64,000 nt of DNA from Dyella sp. EPa41 (GCF_016586165.1 NZ_BCPR01000011.1:21291-85290), one strand, 5' to 3'. Positions 1-9,477 are shown, counted from the stretch's first letter. Numbers and translations are program-made. Notes: a model not told the origin generated them from the letters alone.

Positions 1-2
1 TG

Positions 3-1460
3 AACGCCCGCGTGGCGCGCATCCGCGGCGACACGTTCGAAGTGGACAAGATCACCGAGCTGCCGAACGTGCAGGGCCACCACGGCATTTTTCCCGACAA
101 GCGCGACCCGGTGGATGCGTCGATCAATCACACCACGCGCATCTTTGCCGGCGCGGAATTCCACATTCCGCTTCCCAACGACGGTCGCGACGAAACCTCA
201 CCGGACAAGTACGGCTGCCTGTTCAGCTGCCTCGACGCGGAAAGCATGGACGTGCGCTGGCAGTGCCGCATCGACGGCAACATGGACCTGGTCGCCACCA
301 GCTACGACGGCAAGCTCGCCGCGTCCAACCAGTACAACACCGAGAACGGCATCCACTACGAGGACATGATGTCGGCGGAGCAGGACGCCTGCGTGTTCTT
401 CAACATCGCGCGCATCGAAGCGGCGGTGGCGGCGGGCAAGACCACCACCATCGGCGATTCCAAGGTGCCGGTGGTGGATGGCCGCAAGGAAGCCAATGCG
501 GACCCCAAGACGGCATTGACGTGCTATGTGCCGATTCCGAAGAACCCGCACGGCGTCAACGCCAGCCCGGACGGCAAGTATTTCGTCTGCTCCGGCAAGC
601 TGTCGCCGACCTGTTCGGTGATCGACCTGGCGCTGGTGAACAAGTGGTTCGACGGCGAGCTGGCCAAGCCGCGCGATGCCGTGATCGCCGAGCCCAACGT
701 CGGCCTGGGGCCCTTGCACACCGGCTTCGACGGCCGCGGCAATGCGTATACGACGTTGTTCCTGGACAGCAAGATCGTGAAGTGGAGCGTCGACGCCGCC
801 ATCGCGCAATTCAAGGGCGATGCCAAGGCCAAGGTGATCCTCGATACCGTCGACGTGCATTACCAGCCGGGTCATGGCTACACCTCGATGGGCGAGACCA
901 AGGAGCCGGACGGCAAGTTCTACAACTCGGGCAACAAGTTCTCTAAGGATCGCTTCCTGCCCGTGGGTCCGCTGCACGTGGAAACCGAACAGCTCATCGA
1001 CATCTCCGGCGACAAGATGAAGCTGATCCACGACCACACGGCGTACCCGGAGCCGCATGACGCGATCATCGTGCGCGCCGACATCATCAAGACACGCCAG
1101 ATCTACGACCTCAACGAGTTCCCCAATGCCGTCAAGAGCAAGGAGGAGAGCACGATCGAACGCAACGGCAACAAGGTGCACATCAGGCTGATGTCGCAGG
1201 CGCCGGCGTACTCGATGCGCGAGTTCAACGTGAAGAAGGGCGACATCGTCACCATCACGCTGACCAACCACGACAAGGTCGAGGACCTGACCCACGGCTT
1301 CGGTATCCCGAAGTACAACATCAACTTCATCGTCAATCCGCAGGAGACGAAGTCGGTGACGTTCGTGGCGGACAAGCCGGGCATCTTCTGGTGCTACTGC
1401 ACGCACTTCTGCCATGCACTGCATCTGGAAATGCGTTCGCGACTGATCGTGGAAGGTTGA
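3..1460 (+). CDS. nosZ: Nitrous-oxide reductase, C-terminal three quarters (5' end outside window)
   Basis: Periplasmic multicopper enzyme that reduces N2O to N2, the last step of denitrification. The reading frame is open from the first complete codon, so the gene starts upstream; 485 residues are visible of a family usually near 640. The beta-propeller that holds the CuZ cluster is recognisable by His motifs PNVQGHHG, NPHGVNASPDG, GPLHTGFDG and PEPHD. The C-terminal cupredoxin domain ends with the CuA signature CTHFCHALHLEM, giving the two Cys, the His and the Met ligands. The residue between the two CuA cysteines, usually Trp (which coordinates through its backbone carbonyl), is His here. 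An ApbE-type gene follows after 83 bp. The family assignment is secure. Confidence 0.95.
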   Translation, partial: NARVARIRGDTFEVDKITELPNVQGHHGIFPDKRDPVDASINHTTRIFAGAEFHIPLPNDGRDETSPDKYGCLFSCLDAESMDVRWQCRIDGNMDLVATSYDGKLAASNQYNTENGIHYEDMMSAEQDACVFFNIARIEAAVAAGKTTTIGDSKVPVVDGRKEANADPKTALTCYVPIPKNPHGVNASPDGKYFVCSGKLSPTCSVIDLALVNKWFDGELAKPRDAVIAEPNVGLGPLHTGFDGRGNAYTTLFLDSKIVKWSVDAAIAQFKGDAKAKVILDTVDVHYQPGHGYTSMGETKEPDGKFYNSGNKFSKDRFLPVGPLHVETEQLIDISGDKMKLIHDHTAYPEPHDAIIVRADIIKTRQIYDLNEFPNAVKSKEESTIERNGNKVHIRLMSQAPAYSMREFNVKKGDIVTITLTNHDKVEDLTHGFGIPKYNINFIVNPQETKSVTFVADKPGIFWCYCTHFCHALHLEMRSRLIVEG

Positions 1461-1473
1461 ACCTGCACCATCC

Positions 1474-1501
1474 GAGGGGCGGCGCCACGACGTCGCCCCT
1501 C
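1474..1501 (+). other. GC-rich hairpin between nosZ and the ApbE gene
   Basis: Perfect 8-bp inverted repeat GAGGGGCG / CGCCCCTC with a 12-nt loop, 13 bp after the nosZ stop. No run of T follows directly, so it is more likely an mRNA stabiliser or attenuator between the two genes than a full terminator. Confidence 0.45.
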
Positions 1502-1543
1502 CCGTCTTTCAGGCGGCGCGTCTTGCCGCCTCCGGGAGCAGCC

Positions 1544-2668
1544 ATGACATCCCGCCCGCCCAGGCCGGCGATTCGCGCGGGCATCGTTCTCGCGACGTTC
1601 GTCCTGCTTGCCGGCCTGTTCCTTTGGCTACGCCCCTTGCAGCCGGTGCAGGGCGAGTTCCTGGTGTTCGGCACGCGCGCGCGCATCGAGTTGCTGGCGG
1701 CCAATCGCGACGATGCGGACGCGGCGCTGCAGGACATCGGGCGTCTCTTCATCCATGACCACCACACCTGGCACCCGTGGGAACCGAGCGAACTGACCCG
1801 GCTCAACGCTGCCTTGGCGCATGGCCAGTCCTATCGCGTACCGGCGGACGTTGCCGACCTGATTCGCCGTGCGCAGACCGGCTTTGCCCAGACCGACGGA
1901 TTGTTCAACGCCGCGGCCGGGCGCCTGATCGGCGCATGGGGGTTCCATACCAGCCGCTATCCCGTGCAGACGGCCGCGCCCTCCGACGTTGAGGTGAAAA
2001 CCCTGCTCGACCAACGGCCGGGCATGGACGATGTCCACATCGCGGCCGATGGCACCATCAGCGCCGGCAATCCGGCCGTGTCGCTGGATATCAATGGGCT
2101 CTCCGAGGGCTACGCCTCCGCCCAGGTCAAGCAGTTGCTCGCCAGGCATGGCATCGACCATGCCCTGATCTACCTCGGCGGCTTCGTCATGGCGGTCGGG
2201 CGCCACGAGGGCCAGGCCTGGCGCGTCGGCGTGAGCGCGCCGGCGGGCGTACTGGGGAGCATCGACCTGGACGGCGGCGAATCGCTGGCGTCCTCCGGCG
2301 ACTATCAACGCCATCGCGCCTCGTCGGCCGACCTCGGCCATATCGTCGATACGCGCACCGGCTGGCCGCAGCGGGCGAGCGCGGCGACCAGCGTGCTCAG
2401 CGACGACCCGGTGTATGCGGACATCGCCGCCACGGCGCTCATGGTGGCTGGCCCGGCCGGGTTCCAGCACATGGCCGACCACATGCACCTCGACTGCGCC
2501 CTGCTGCTGGGGCATGACGGCAAGCTCTACATCACGCCCGGCATGCGGGCACGCCTGCATACGACCTTCCCGGCCGGAGACATCCGGGTCGTGCCACGCC
2601 CGACCCGGAGCTGCACATCGGACGGACCGGCAGGCGGGAAGGCCGTGGTCGTTCCCGTCGGCGTGTAG
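1544..2668 (+). CDS. nosX: FAD:protein FMN transferase, ApbE/NosX family
   Basis: ApbE proteins transfer FMN from FAD to a Thr of target flavoproteins; in nos clusters NosX flavinylates NosR, which delivers electrons to NosZ. The 374-residue product starts at ATG 1544, 4 bp after GGGAGCA. An N-terminal transmembrane or signal segment spans about residues 10-27. ApbE signatures follow: DINGLSEGYA from D182, LGG near 220, HIVDTRTG from H266, and the metal-binding D293 in DIAATAL. Position right behind nosZ supports the NosX role, but nosDFYL genes do not follow, so the operon is not the classical nosZDFYLX order. ApbE family is certain; NosX assignment is by context. Confidence 0.85.
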   Translation: MTSRPPRPAIRAGIVLATFVLLAGLFLWLRPLQPVQGEFLVFGTRARIELLAANRDDADAALQDIGRLFIHDHHTWHPWEPSELTRLNAALAHGQSYRVPADVADLIRRAQTGFAQTDGLFNAAAGRLIGAWGFHTSRYPVQTAAPSDVEVKTLLDQRPGMDDVHIAADGTISAGNPAVSLDINGLSEGYASAQVKQLLARHGIDHALIYLGGFVMAVGRHEGQAWRVGVSAPAGVLGSIDLDGGESLASSGDYQRHRASSADLGHIVDTRTGWPQRASAATSVLSDDPVYADIAATALMVAGPAGFQHMADHMHLDCALLLGHDGKLYITPGMRARLHTTFPAGDIRVVPRPTRSCTSDGPAGGKAVVVPVGV

Positions 2669-2826
2669 CGGCCAGCTGTCCGCCGAACCGGCGTTTCTCC
2701 CAACGCGTCACGTTCCGGCAGTCCGGCCGGCTACGCCGCCCGGCCTCCCCCATCCAGCCGATGGCGGCGCCGAGGGGAGAGCCCCTACACTGGCCTCATT
2801 CCGGGGGGAAATTCACAAGGTCAGCC

Positions 2827-5124
2827 ATGGATGTCGAACAGCAGGGTCGACGTCAGCCGCTTGCATTTGATCGGGACGCCCGCCCCGACAATGCCCAGTG
2901 GTCGCCGCGCGCGCGCCGCTTGATCGAAGAAACCCATGCACTGTGCGTCAGCTGGCTCGAAGCGCCGCTGCGGGCATGCCTGTTCGACATCGAGCAACGC
3001 CTTTATTCGCGCGCCGAGCGCTCGCGCAACAACATGGAGCAGCAGCGGTGCCTGTTCAGCCGCCAACTGCTGCAGCAGCAGCGCCCCTCGCTGGAGCGCC
3101 GCTTCCTGGAAGGAGTGCGCAGGCATTTCAGCCGGCTGGGCGCGCCCGGCGGCTCGACGCAGGAGCAGGAACCCGCCCACCGCCCCCTTGAGCTGCTCGA
3201 CCAGGCGGAGCACGAGCAGCACGTTGCCGTGCAGACCCTGGTTGCGCGTGGCGAAGCCCGCCATGGCCCGCCCTTGTTCGAACTCGGCTACCGCTTTGCC
3301 GTGCTGGTGAGCCAGCCCCCACTGGAAGGCGAGCTTCTGCCGCTGGGTCCCCAGGCGCTGGCGTCGGCGTTTCGCGAGGGCGGAGAGACCTTGCAGGATT
3401 TCCCCTCGGAGCATCACGTACTGATGCTGCAGAGCTTCGACACGGCCGTGGTCAGCGCGTTGGGGTCGCTGTACGACACGGTCAACGAGCACCTGCGCGC
3501 CGACGGCATCCTGCCCCAGCTGCGCGCCTTCCCCACCACGCCACGCACGCAGCCCGAACGGCAGCCGCGCGCCAACCCGGCAGACCATGCGCCAGGCAAC
3601 GCCGCGCGCCAAGCGCCCGCGCCGGCAGCGGGCGCATCGCCCCATCCGGCTTCCGGTCGCAGCGACAGCATCGCGGTGCTGGACAACCTGCGCGAAATGC
3701 TGGCCCAGCATCGCGCCGGCCAGGGTGCACTGAGCTACCACCCGAGCGGTCGGCCCGCCACGCCGGAGGAACTGCAACTCGCCCTCGATGCGTTGCAGCT
3801 GCACGTGTCCGACGTGGCCGACCAGGCGCGACGCGAACTTCGCAGCGCGCATGCCCTACGCGAAGAACTGCTCACCCAGCTCAACACCGGCAAGCCGGCC
3901 GGGGCGCACCAGACCCACCTCTCCGACGAACAGGGCGACACGGTGGAACTGGTCGCCATGCTGTTCGAGCAGCTGGGCCACCAGTTGCAGCACGACGGCA
4001 GTGCGCATTCGCTGCTCGGCGACCTGCAGCTGCCGTTGCTGCGCATGGCGGTCGCCGACAAGGGTTTCTTCAACCAGCACGAGCACCCCGCGCGCAAGTT
4101 GCTGGGGATGGTTACCGAAGCGGCCAACGACTGGCTCGATGTGCCCGATGGCGATGTGGATCGCTCGCTGGCCGCCAAACTCAACCAACTGGTGGACCGC
4201 GCACGGCGCGAGCCGCCGAGCACCGGCCTCTATACCAGCCTGCTGGCCGACATCGAACACCACCTGGGCCTGCTCAACCGCAAGGCGCAGATCGCCGAGC
4301 GCCGCCAGGTGGAAGCGATGCAGGGCCGCGAGCGGCTGGAGCAGGCGCGCCGGCGCGCGGCCGACCTGATGACCGAACGCTTCGAGCGCTGCAATCCTCG
4401 CGGCCTGCTGCGCACGCTGCTGGAGCGCGCATGGTCCGACGTGCTGGCCTTGACCCTGCTGCGCCATGGCGAGGACAGCGAAGCGTTCGCTCTGCGCCTG
4501 CGCATCACCGACCAGCTGCTCGGCCAGCAGCCGGTGGCCGACCAGGGCCTGCTGCAATCGGAGGTGGAGTCGGGCCTGCAGCAGATCGGCATGCATGCCG
4601 AGGAAGCCGTGCAGGTCGCGCAACGCCTGCTGGGCATTTCCGCCACCACGCCGACCGCCAACCACGCCAACGACAACACCGCCACGACGACGGAACTCGC
4701 GCTCAAGCTCAAGCAGCACCAGCGACTGGGTGAACACGTCGCGCCGGAAACGCCCGTTGCCGCACCGACGCCTCCGCCCGTGCCTGCTTCACCCGAATCG
4801 CCCGAGCGCCGCATTTACCAGCGCCTGCGCCAGCTGCCATTCGGCACCTGGTTTGAATTCATCGATCCCAACAGCGGTCGCGTTACCCAGCGCAAGCTCG
4901 CCTGGTATTCGCCGGTGTCTGGCAACGGCCTGTTCGTGACGCGCCGCGGCCTGCGCGACGAGGAAGTGTCCTTGCAGCATCTGGCCCATGAAATGGCCTG
5001 CGGGCGCGTACGCGAGATGGCCCACGTACGAGACAACCTGCTCGATCGCGCGTGGCAGGCGCTGACCAGCCACCTGCGACAGGTCACCCGCCCGATGGCG
5101 ACGCCGCCACGGCAGGGGGCGTAA
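2827..5124 (+). CDS. DUF1631 family protein
   Basis: A 765-residue cytoplasmic protein of a family common in Xanthomonadales and Pseudomonas; its biochemical role is not established. There is no signal peptide. The middle (about 300-420) is low-complexity and Gln/Ala rich, and long helical stretches dominate. The last 110 residues (from ERRIYQRLRQLPFG) form a small beta-rich segment resembling a degenerate PilZ domain, without the c-di-GMP motifs. The ATG at 2827 was chosen as the first start with an AAGG motif upstream; the frame is open 66 bp further. A PilZ gene follows 5 bp later, so the two are very likely co-transcribed and may act together in c-di-GMP signalling (inference). Confidence 0.8.
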   Translation: MDVEQQGRRQPLAFDRDARPDNAQWSPRARRLIEETHALCVSWLEAPLRACLFDIEQRLYSRAERSRNNMEQQRCLFSRQLLQQQRPSLERRFLEGVRRHFSRLGAPGGSTQEQEPAHRPLELLDQAEHEQHVAVQTLVARGEARHGPPLFELGYRFAVLVSQPPLEGELLPLGPQALASAFREGGETLQDFPSEHHVLMLQSFDTAVVSALGSLYDTVNEHLRADGILPQLRAFPTTPRTQPERQPRANPADHAPGNAARQAPAPAAGASPHPASGRSDSIAVLDNLREMLAQHRAGQGALSYHPSGRPATPEELQLALDALQLHVSDVADQARRELRSAHALREELLTQLNTGKPAGAHQTHLSDEQGDTVELVAMLFEQLGHQLQHDGSAHSLLGDLQLPLLRMAVADKGFFNQHEHPARKLLGMVTEAANDWLDVPDGDVDRSLAAKLNQLVDRARREPPSTGLYTSLLADIEHHLGLLNRKAQIAERRQVEAMQGRERLEQARRRAADLMTERFERCNPRGLLRTLLERAWSDVLALTLLRHGEDSEAFALRLRITDQLLGQQPVADQGLLQSEVESGLQQIGMHAEEAVQVAQRLLGISATTPTANHANDNTATTTELALKLKQHQRLGEHVAPETPVAAPTPPPVPASPESPERRIYQRLRQLPFGTWFEFIDPNSGRVTQRKLAWYSPVSGNGLFVTRRGLRDEEVSLQHLAHEMACGRVREMAHVRDNLLDRAWQALTSHLRQVTRPMATPPRQGA

Positions 5125-5129
5125 CCGGC

Positions 5130-5489
5130 ATGAGCGAAAACATCGCCTCCATCGACCAGCGTCGCGCGCAACGCAAGCGCGCCAACTTCACCGCCATCGT
5201 CACCGACGTGATCAGTGGCCAGCCGATCGGCCACCTCGGCAATCTCTCCGCCAACGGCATGCTGCTGATCAGCGCCCACCCGCCACGCAGCGAAGCGATC
5301 TACCAGGTCAGCCTCTCGTTGCCCGGCCTGGGCAGCACACCGCAGAGCATCGAAGTCGGCATCCAGGAGCAATGGCACGAAGCCGCCGCCAGCCCCGGAC
5401 AGATCTGGGCCGGCTACCGCATCGTGGCCATCGATGAATCCGATGCCGCGTTGCTGGACGCGTGGCTGGAGCAGCCGGACCGGTCGTGA
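5130..5489 (+). CDS. PilZ domain protein, probable c-di-GMP effector
   Basis: A 119-residue protein consisting of one PilZ domain. The c-di-GMP-binding RxxxR motif lies in RRAQRKR near residues 11-17 and the (D/N)xSxxG motif in NLSANG near residues 42-47, so ligand binding is likely retained. The start ATG is 5 bp after the DUF1631 stop, indicating translational coupling. The target process (motility, adhesion or secretion) cannot be told from sequence. Confidence 0.85.
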   Translation: MSENIASIDQRRAQRKRANFTAIVTDVISGQPIGHLGNLSANGMLLISAHPPRSEAIYQVSLSLPGLGSTPQSIEVGIQEQWHEAAASPGQIWAGYRIVAIDESDAALLDAWLEQPDRS

Positions 5490-6162
5490 GATTGGGGTTT
5501 CTTTCTGCCGCTACGCAACGCGCCAAAATGGTGGGGACTTAAAGAGGGTTGGCGCGCGTTCTGGCGCTTTCGCAAGATTGACCCTCACCCCAACCCTCTC
5601 CCCGGAGGGGAGAGGGAGAAAAAAAGCGGCGGTGCGGCGCGATTAGATCCCCTCACGGCTCAACCACGTTGCCTTAAGTCCTCTTCGTTAGGACGCGTTG
5701 CGGTGTAGCCGCGCCGTTCGAGGTAGTTACGGGTGTATCCGGCTGGCCTCGGTCGTCCGACGCTCCTATCCCGCATATCGCTATGAGCCTTGGCTCTGAA
5801 GGCCATTTTCTTTGGGTTACTTTTCTTTTGGGCCAGCAAAAGAAAAGTGACTCGAGCGCCGGCAGGGGATCGAAACGCCCGCCGCGTAGGCGGCAACCTG
5901 GCGGTAGCGGGGCGACCGAAGGCAGCACCCGCGCTCTAACAAAAAGCGACAAACGTGCAGACCGGCGCGAAAGGCTGTCGCGCACTGGGTGCGCTCCTAC
6001 AGGGGTGGGGGCGGCAACCGGAGTGACCAGCGGCATGCCGTGGCCACCTGCAAAGGCGCGCCGCATCGCGCCGCGACTGGCACCCACGCCACCCAGGCGC
6101 CATCATGTACCACCCTGTCCTTGCGCAGCCGCACTCCACCGCAGCCGCCACACGGAGCTCCC
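5490..6162. other. Gene-free interval made of interspersed repeats
   Basis: 673 bp without a credible gene. It holds a perfect palindrome CCCTCTCCCC-GGA-GGGGAGAGGG at 5594-5616, the composite repeat at 5675-6013, and about 150 bp of unique sequence that should hold the pepQ promoter; no clear -35/-10 pair was found. Short open frames inside are repeat translations with no ribosome site. Confidence 0.7.
5675..6013 (+). repeat. Composite interspersed repeat, copy 1
   Basis: Nearly the same modules recur at 39480-39905 in the same order: a block ending GTTGCGGTGTAGCCGC, a block with CGTCCGACGCTCCTATCCC, a hairpin-forming block TTTTCTTTGGGTTACTTTTC with its partial complement AGCAAAAGAAAAGTGACTCG, a block CGCCGCGTAGGCGGCAACCT, and finally the 24-bp motif at 5978-6001. 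Copy 1 lacks two inserts of roughly 70 and 25 bp seen in copy 2. Both copies are intergenic. Confidence 0.8.
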
Positions 6163-7485
6163 ATGCAAGACCGCCTCGCCTCGCTCTATCCCCAGCACCT
6201 CGCCACGCTGTGCGAACGCGCCGACAAGGCGCTCGCGCTCGGCGGGTTCGATCACCTGGTGATCGCCGCCAGCCTGCCGCTGCGCAAATTCCTGGACGAC
6301 CAGGACTACCCCTTCGTCGCCAATCCGCACTTTCGCCACTGGCTCCCGCTCACCGACACGCCGGGCAGCTGGGTCGTCTATACGCCCGGCAACAAGCCCA
6401 AGCTGATCTTCCTGCAGCCCAAGGATTACTGGCACGTGGTGCCGGCGGCGCCCAGCGGTTACTGGGTCGAGCATTTCGACATCGACATCGTGCGCAATGC
6501 CACCGATGCCGTGGCGCTGTTGCCGGGCGCGAACCAGCGTCGCGCCATCCTGGGCCCCGAGTGCCCCGCCGTACCCGGCGCTGAAGCGAACAACCCGCAG
6601 GCGGTGGTCGACTACCTGCATTGGCACCGCTCGTACAAGACGCCTTACGAACGGGAGCTGATGCGCGAAGCCAGCCGCATCGGCACACGCGCGCACCGCG
6701 CGGCCGAGCGTGCGTTCCGCGCCGGCGAAAGCGAGTTCGGCATCCAGATGGCCTACCTCGCCGCGGCCCGGCAGATGGAAGCAGAGCTGCCCTACGCCAA
6801 TATCGTCGGCCTCAACGAACACGGCGCCGTGCTGCACTACACCCATTTCGATCGCCAGGCGCCGGCGCAGAGCCGCTCTTTCCTGATCGATGCCGGCGCA
6901 AGCGCGGCGGGCTACGCCAGCGACATCACGCGCACGTATGCCGCACACGGGCACAGCGAGTTTCAGGCGCTGATCGACAGCGTCGACGCCGCGCAACAGG
7001 GCTTTGCCGCCAAGGTGCGCGCGGGGCAGAGCTATCCGGAGCTGCACATCCATGCGCATCACGTGCTGGCGGAGGTGCTTCGCGAACACGGCGTGATCCG
7101 CATGAGCGCGGAAAGCGCGGTGGCGTCGGGTGTCACTTCGGCGTTCTTCCCGCACGGCCTGGGCCATCCCATCGGCCTGCAGGTGCATGACGTGGCCGGG
7201 TTCCAGCAGAACGAGCGCGGCGGCACCATCGCGCGTCCGCAAGGCCACCCGTACCTGCGCATGACGCGCGCGTTGGAGCCTGGCATGGTGGTTACCATCG
7301 AGCCCGGGCTGTATTTCATCGACATGCTGCTGGACGAACTGCGCGCCAAGCCGCTGGCCGGCGAGATCGACTGGAAGAAGGTCGACTTCTTCCGGCCGTA
7401 CGGCGGCATCCGCATCGAGGACGACGTGGCCTGCACCGACGGCGCGCCGGAAAACCTCACCCGCGACGCCTTCGCGTTGGCCTGA
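6163..7485 (+). CDS. pepQ: Xaa-Pro dipeptidase
   Basis: Cytoplasmic M24 metallopeptidase that hydrolyses X-Pro dipeptides. The 440 residues match the length of E. coli PepQ (443). The N-terminal creatinase-like domain covers about 1-165 and the pitta-bread catalytic domain the rest. The five dinuclear metal ligands are present: D243 and D254 (FLIDAG...ASDITR), H335 (PHGLGHPIG), E380 (TIEPG) and E419 (RIEDDV). ATG 6163 follows a GGAG motif. It stands alone between the repeat region and the cyd cluster. Confidence 0.93.
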   Translation: MQDRLASLYPQHLATLCERADKALALGGFDHLVIAASLPLRKFLDDQDYPFVANPHFRHWLPLTDTPGSWVVYTPGNKPKLIFLQPKDYWHVVPAAPSGYWVEHFDIDIVRNATDAVALLPGANQRRAILGPECPAVPGAEANNPQAVVDYLHWHRSYKTPYERELMREASRIGTRAHRAAERAFRAGESEFGIQMAYLAAARQMEAELPYANIVGLNEHGAVLHYTHFDRQAPAQSRSFLIDAGASAAGYASDITRTYAAHGHSEFQALIDSVDAAQQGFAAKVRAGQSYPELHIHAHHVLAEVLREHGVIRMSAESAVASGVTSAFFPHGLGHPIGLQVHDVAGFQQNERGGTIARPQGHPYLRMTRALEPGMVVTIEPGLYFIDMLLDELRAKPLAGEIDWKKVDFFRPYGGIRIEDDVACTDGAPENLTRDAFALA

Positions 7486-7655
7486 GGCTCCCCTGGCGGC
7501 GGCGCCCAGGGCCGCCGCCCGGCCTGCCCCCCATGCGCAGCGTCGCCGCTGCGCATTTTTCATGTCTGCGTCCTTCCGCCGCTGCGGCAACCCTCCGCAC
7601 GACAGCTTCACACGGGTTGCGTATGCTCGCCCCGACACAGCAAGGGGCTGTTTGC

Positions 7656-7883
7656 ATGTCCATGTGGCACATCAACCCGAACCGCGTCGAGTTGCCGCGG
7701 CGCCCGCTGCGCCGCCTGGGGCGCGAGCTGGTCCTGCTGGTACTCGCCAAGATCGCGTTGCTCACCCTCATCTGGTGGGTGGCGATGGCCTCGTACGAAC
7801 GTCCCGATACCCGACCCGCCGCCATCGAGCACCTGCTCGCGCCGGCATCCGCATCATCCACTTCGCCAACGGACAACCCATGA
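7656..7883 (+). CDS. cydP: Small subunit CydP of a cytochrome bd-type oxidase
   Basis: A 75-residue protein with one transmembrane helix (about residues 22-42, LLVLAKIALLTLIWWVAM) after a basic N-terminus. Position directly upstream of cydA, helix pattern and length fit CydP, a putative small oxidase subunit found in Xanthomonadales and Pseudomonas. AAGGGG lies 8 bp before ATG 7656. Its TGA overlaps the cydA start in an ATGA junction, so translation is coupled. A second in-frame ATG at 7662 is possible. Confidence 0.8.
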   Translation: MSMWHINPNRVELPRRPLRRLGRELVLLVLAKIALLTLIWWVAMASYERPDTRPAAIEHLLAPASASSTSPTDNP

Positions 7884-9466
7884 TCATCGATCCCGAGGTC
7901 GTCACGCTCTCTCGCATGCAGTTCGCGCTGACTGCGCTCTATCACTTCCTGTTCGTGCCGCTCACGCTTGGCCTCGTGTGGATCCTCGCCATCATGGAGA
8001 GCGTCTACGTCATGACCGGGCGCGAGGTCTGGAAGCGCATGGTGCAGTTCTGGGGCGTGCTGTTCGGCATCAATTTCGCCATGGGCGTCGCCACCGGCGT
8101 CACCATGGAGTTCCAGTTCGGCATGAACTGGGCGTATTACGCGCACTACGTGGGCGACGTGTTCGGCACGCCGCTGGCGATCGAAGGCCTGATGGCGTTC
8201 TTCCTCGAGGCCACGCTGGTCGGCCTGTTCTTCATGGGCTGGGATCGCGTCTCGCGCGTGGCGCACCTGCTGGTGACCTGGTTCCTCGCGCTGGCCACCA
8301 GCCTCTCCGCGCTGTGGATCCTGATCGCGAACGGCTGGATGCAGAACCCGGTCGGTTCGGCGTTCAACGCCGACACCATGCGCATGGAAGTCACCTCGTT
8401 TGCCGAGGTGATGTTCAACCCGGTCGCGCAGGCCAAGTTCGTGCACACGGTGAGTGCGGGCTACGTGCTCGGCTCGATGTTCGTGCTGTCGATCAGTGCG
8501 TGGTACCTGCTGCACAACCGCAATGTGGACTTCGCCAAGCGCTCGATGACGGTGGCCGCGAGTTTCGGCCTGGCCGCCGCGCTTTCGGTGGTGGTGCTGG
8601 GCGACGAATCCGGTTACGCGGTGTCGGAAAACCAGAAGATGAAGATGGCCGCCATCGAGGCCATGTGGGAGACCGAGCCGGCGCCGGCGTCGTTCACGCT
8701 GTTCGGCATTCCCGACGTGGAGAACCGCACCACGCATTACGCCCTGCGCATCCCCTGGGTGATGGGCCTGATCGGCACGCGCTCGATCGACAAGCCGATC
8801 CCGGGCATCGCGAACCTGGTGGAAGACACCAAGGGGCGCATCCACAACGGCATCCTGGCCTATGACGCCATGCTGGTGCTGCGCGAGGACAGGAACAACG
8901 CGCAGGCCAAGGCCATCCTTGCCGCGCACGACAGGGACATGGGCTACGCGCTGCTGCTCAAGCGTTTCATGGACGATCCGCGCCATGCCACGCCGGCGGA
9001 CATCCAGAAGGCCGCCGACAGCACGATCCCGAACGTGCCGGTGCTGTTCTGGTCGTTCCGCATCATGGTGGCGTGCGGCTTCTACTTCATCGCGCTGTTC
9101 GCGGTCATGTTCTGGCAGGCGAGCAAGCGCCAGCTCGACAAGCGCCGGTGGCTGTTGAAGCTTGCGTTCTGGAGCCTGCCGTTGCCGTGGCTTGCCGCCG
9201 AACTGGGCTGGATCGTGGCCGAATATGGTCGCCAGCCCTGGGCGATCGAGGGCGTGCTGCCCACGGCGCTGGGCGTGTCCAGCGTGACCACGGGCCAGGT
9301 GTGGACGTCGCTGGGCGGCTTCGTGTTGTTCTACAGCGCGCTGGCGATCGTCGACGCGGCGCTGATGCTCAAGTACGCGAGGAAGGGACCGGAAGGCCTG
9401 GGATTGTGGCCTGCCGCCGCGCCTGAACCGCCCGTCGCCACCGTCGCCGCGCACGCGGGCGTCTGA
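7880..9466 (+). CDS. cydA: Cytochrome bd ubiquinol oxidase subunit I
   Basis: Inner-membrane quinol oxidase subunit carrying the haems, used for high-affinity O2 respiration. 528 residues with about nine transmembrane helices. Haem-ligand candidates H22 (LYHFLF) and H189 (KFVHTV) and the conserved GRQPW motif at 450-454 are present. The quinol-binding Q loop is of the short type. Starts inside the cydP stop codon; cydB follows after 11 bp. The cluster cydP-cydA-cydB-cydX is clearly one operon. Confidence 0.95.
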   Translation: MIIDPEVVTLSRMQFALTALYHFLFVPLTLGLVWILAIMESVYVMTGREVWKRMVQFWGVLFGINFAMGVATGVTMEFQFGMNWAYYAHYVGDVFGTPLAIEGLMAFFLEATLVGLFFMGWDRVSRVAHLLVTWFLALATSLSALWILIANGWMQNPVGSAFNADTMRMEVTSFAEVMFNPVAQAKFVHTVSAGYVLGSMFVLSISAWYLLHNRNVDFAKRSMTVAASFGLAAALSVVVLGDESGYAVSENQKMKMAAIEAMWETEPAPASFTLFGIPDVENRTTHYALRIPWVMGLIGTRSIDKPIPGIANLVEDTKGRIHNGILAYDAMLVLREDRNNAQAKAILAAHDRDMGYALLLKRFMDDPRHATPADIQKAADSTIPNVPVLFWSFRIMVACGFYFIALFAVMFWQASKRQLDKRRWLLKLAFWSLPLPWLAAELGWIVAEYGRQPWAIEGVLPTALGVSSVTTGQVWTSLGGFVLFYSALAIVDAALMLKYARKGPEGLGLWPAAAPEPPVATVAAHAGV

Positions 9467-9477
9467 AGGAGCACGCC

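Noticed and set aside
198..1424. Long open frame antisense to nosZ
   Set aside because: It is His/Arg/Asp-rich low-complexity translation of a high-GC gene; no start site or family similarity.
5660..6087. Short open frames in the composite repeat
   Set aside because: The same peptides arise from copy 2; these are known to be over-annotated repeat translations.
7457..9454. 665-codon open frame antisense to cydA
   Set aside because: Composition (His, Arg, Gln) is that of a codon-bias shadow; cydA is secure on the other strand.
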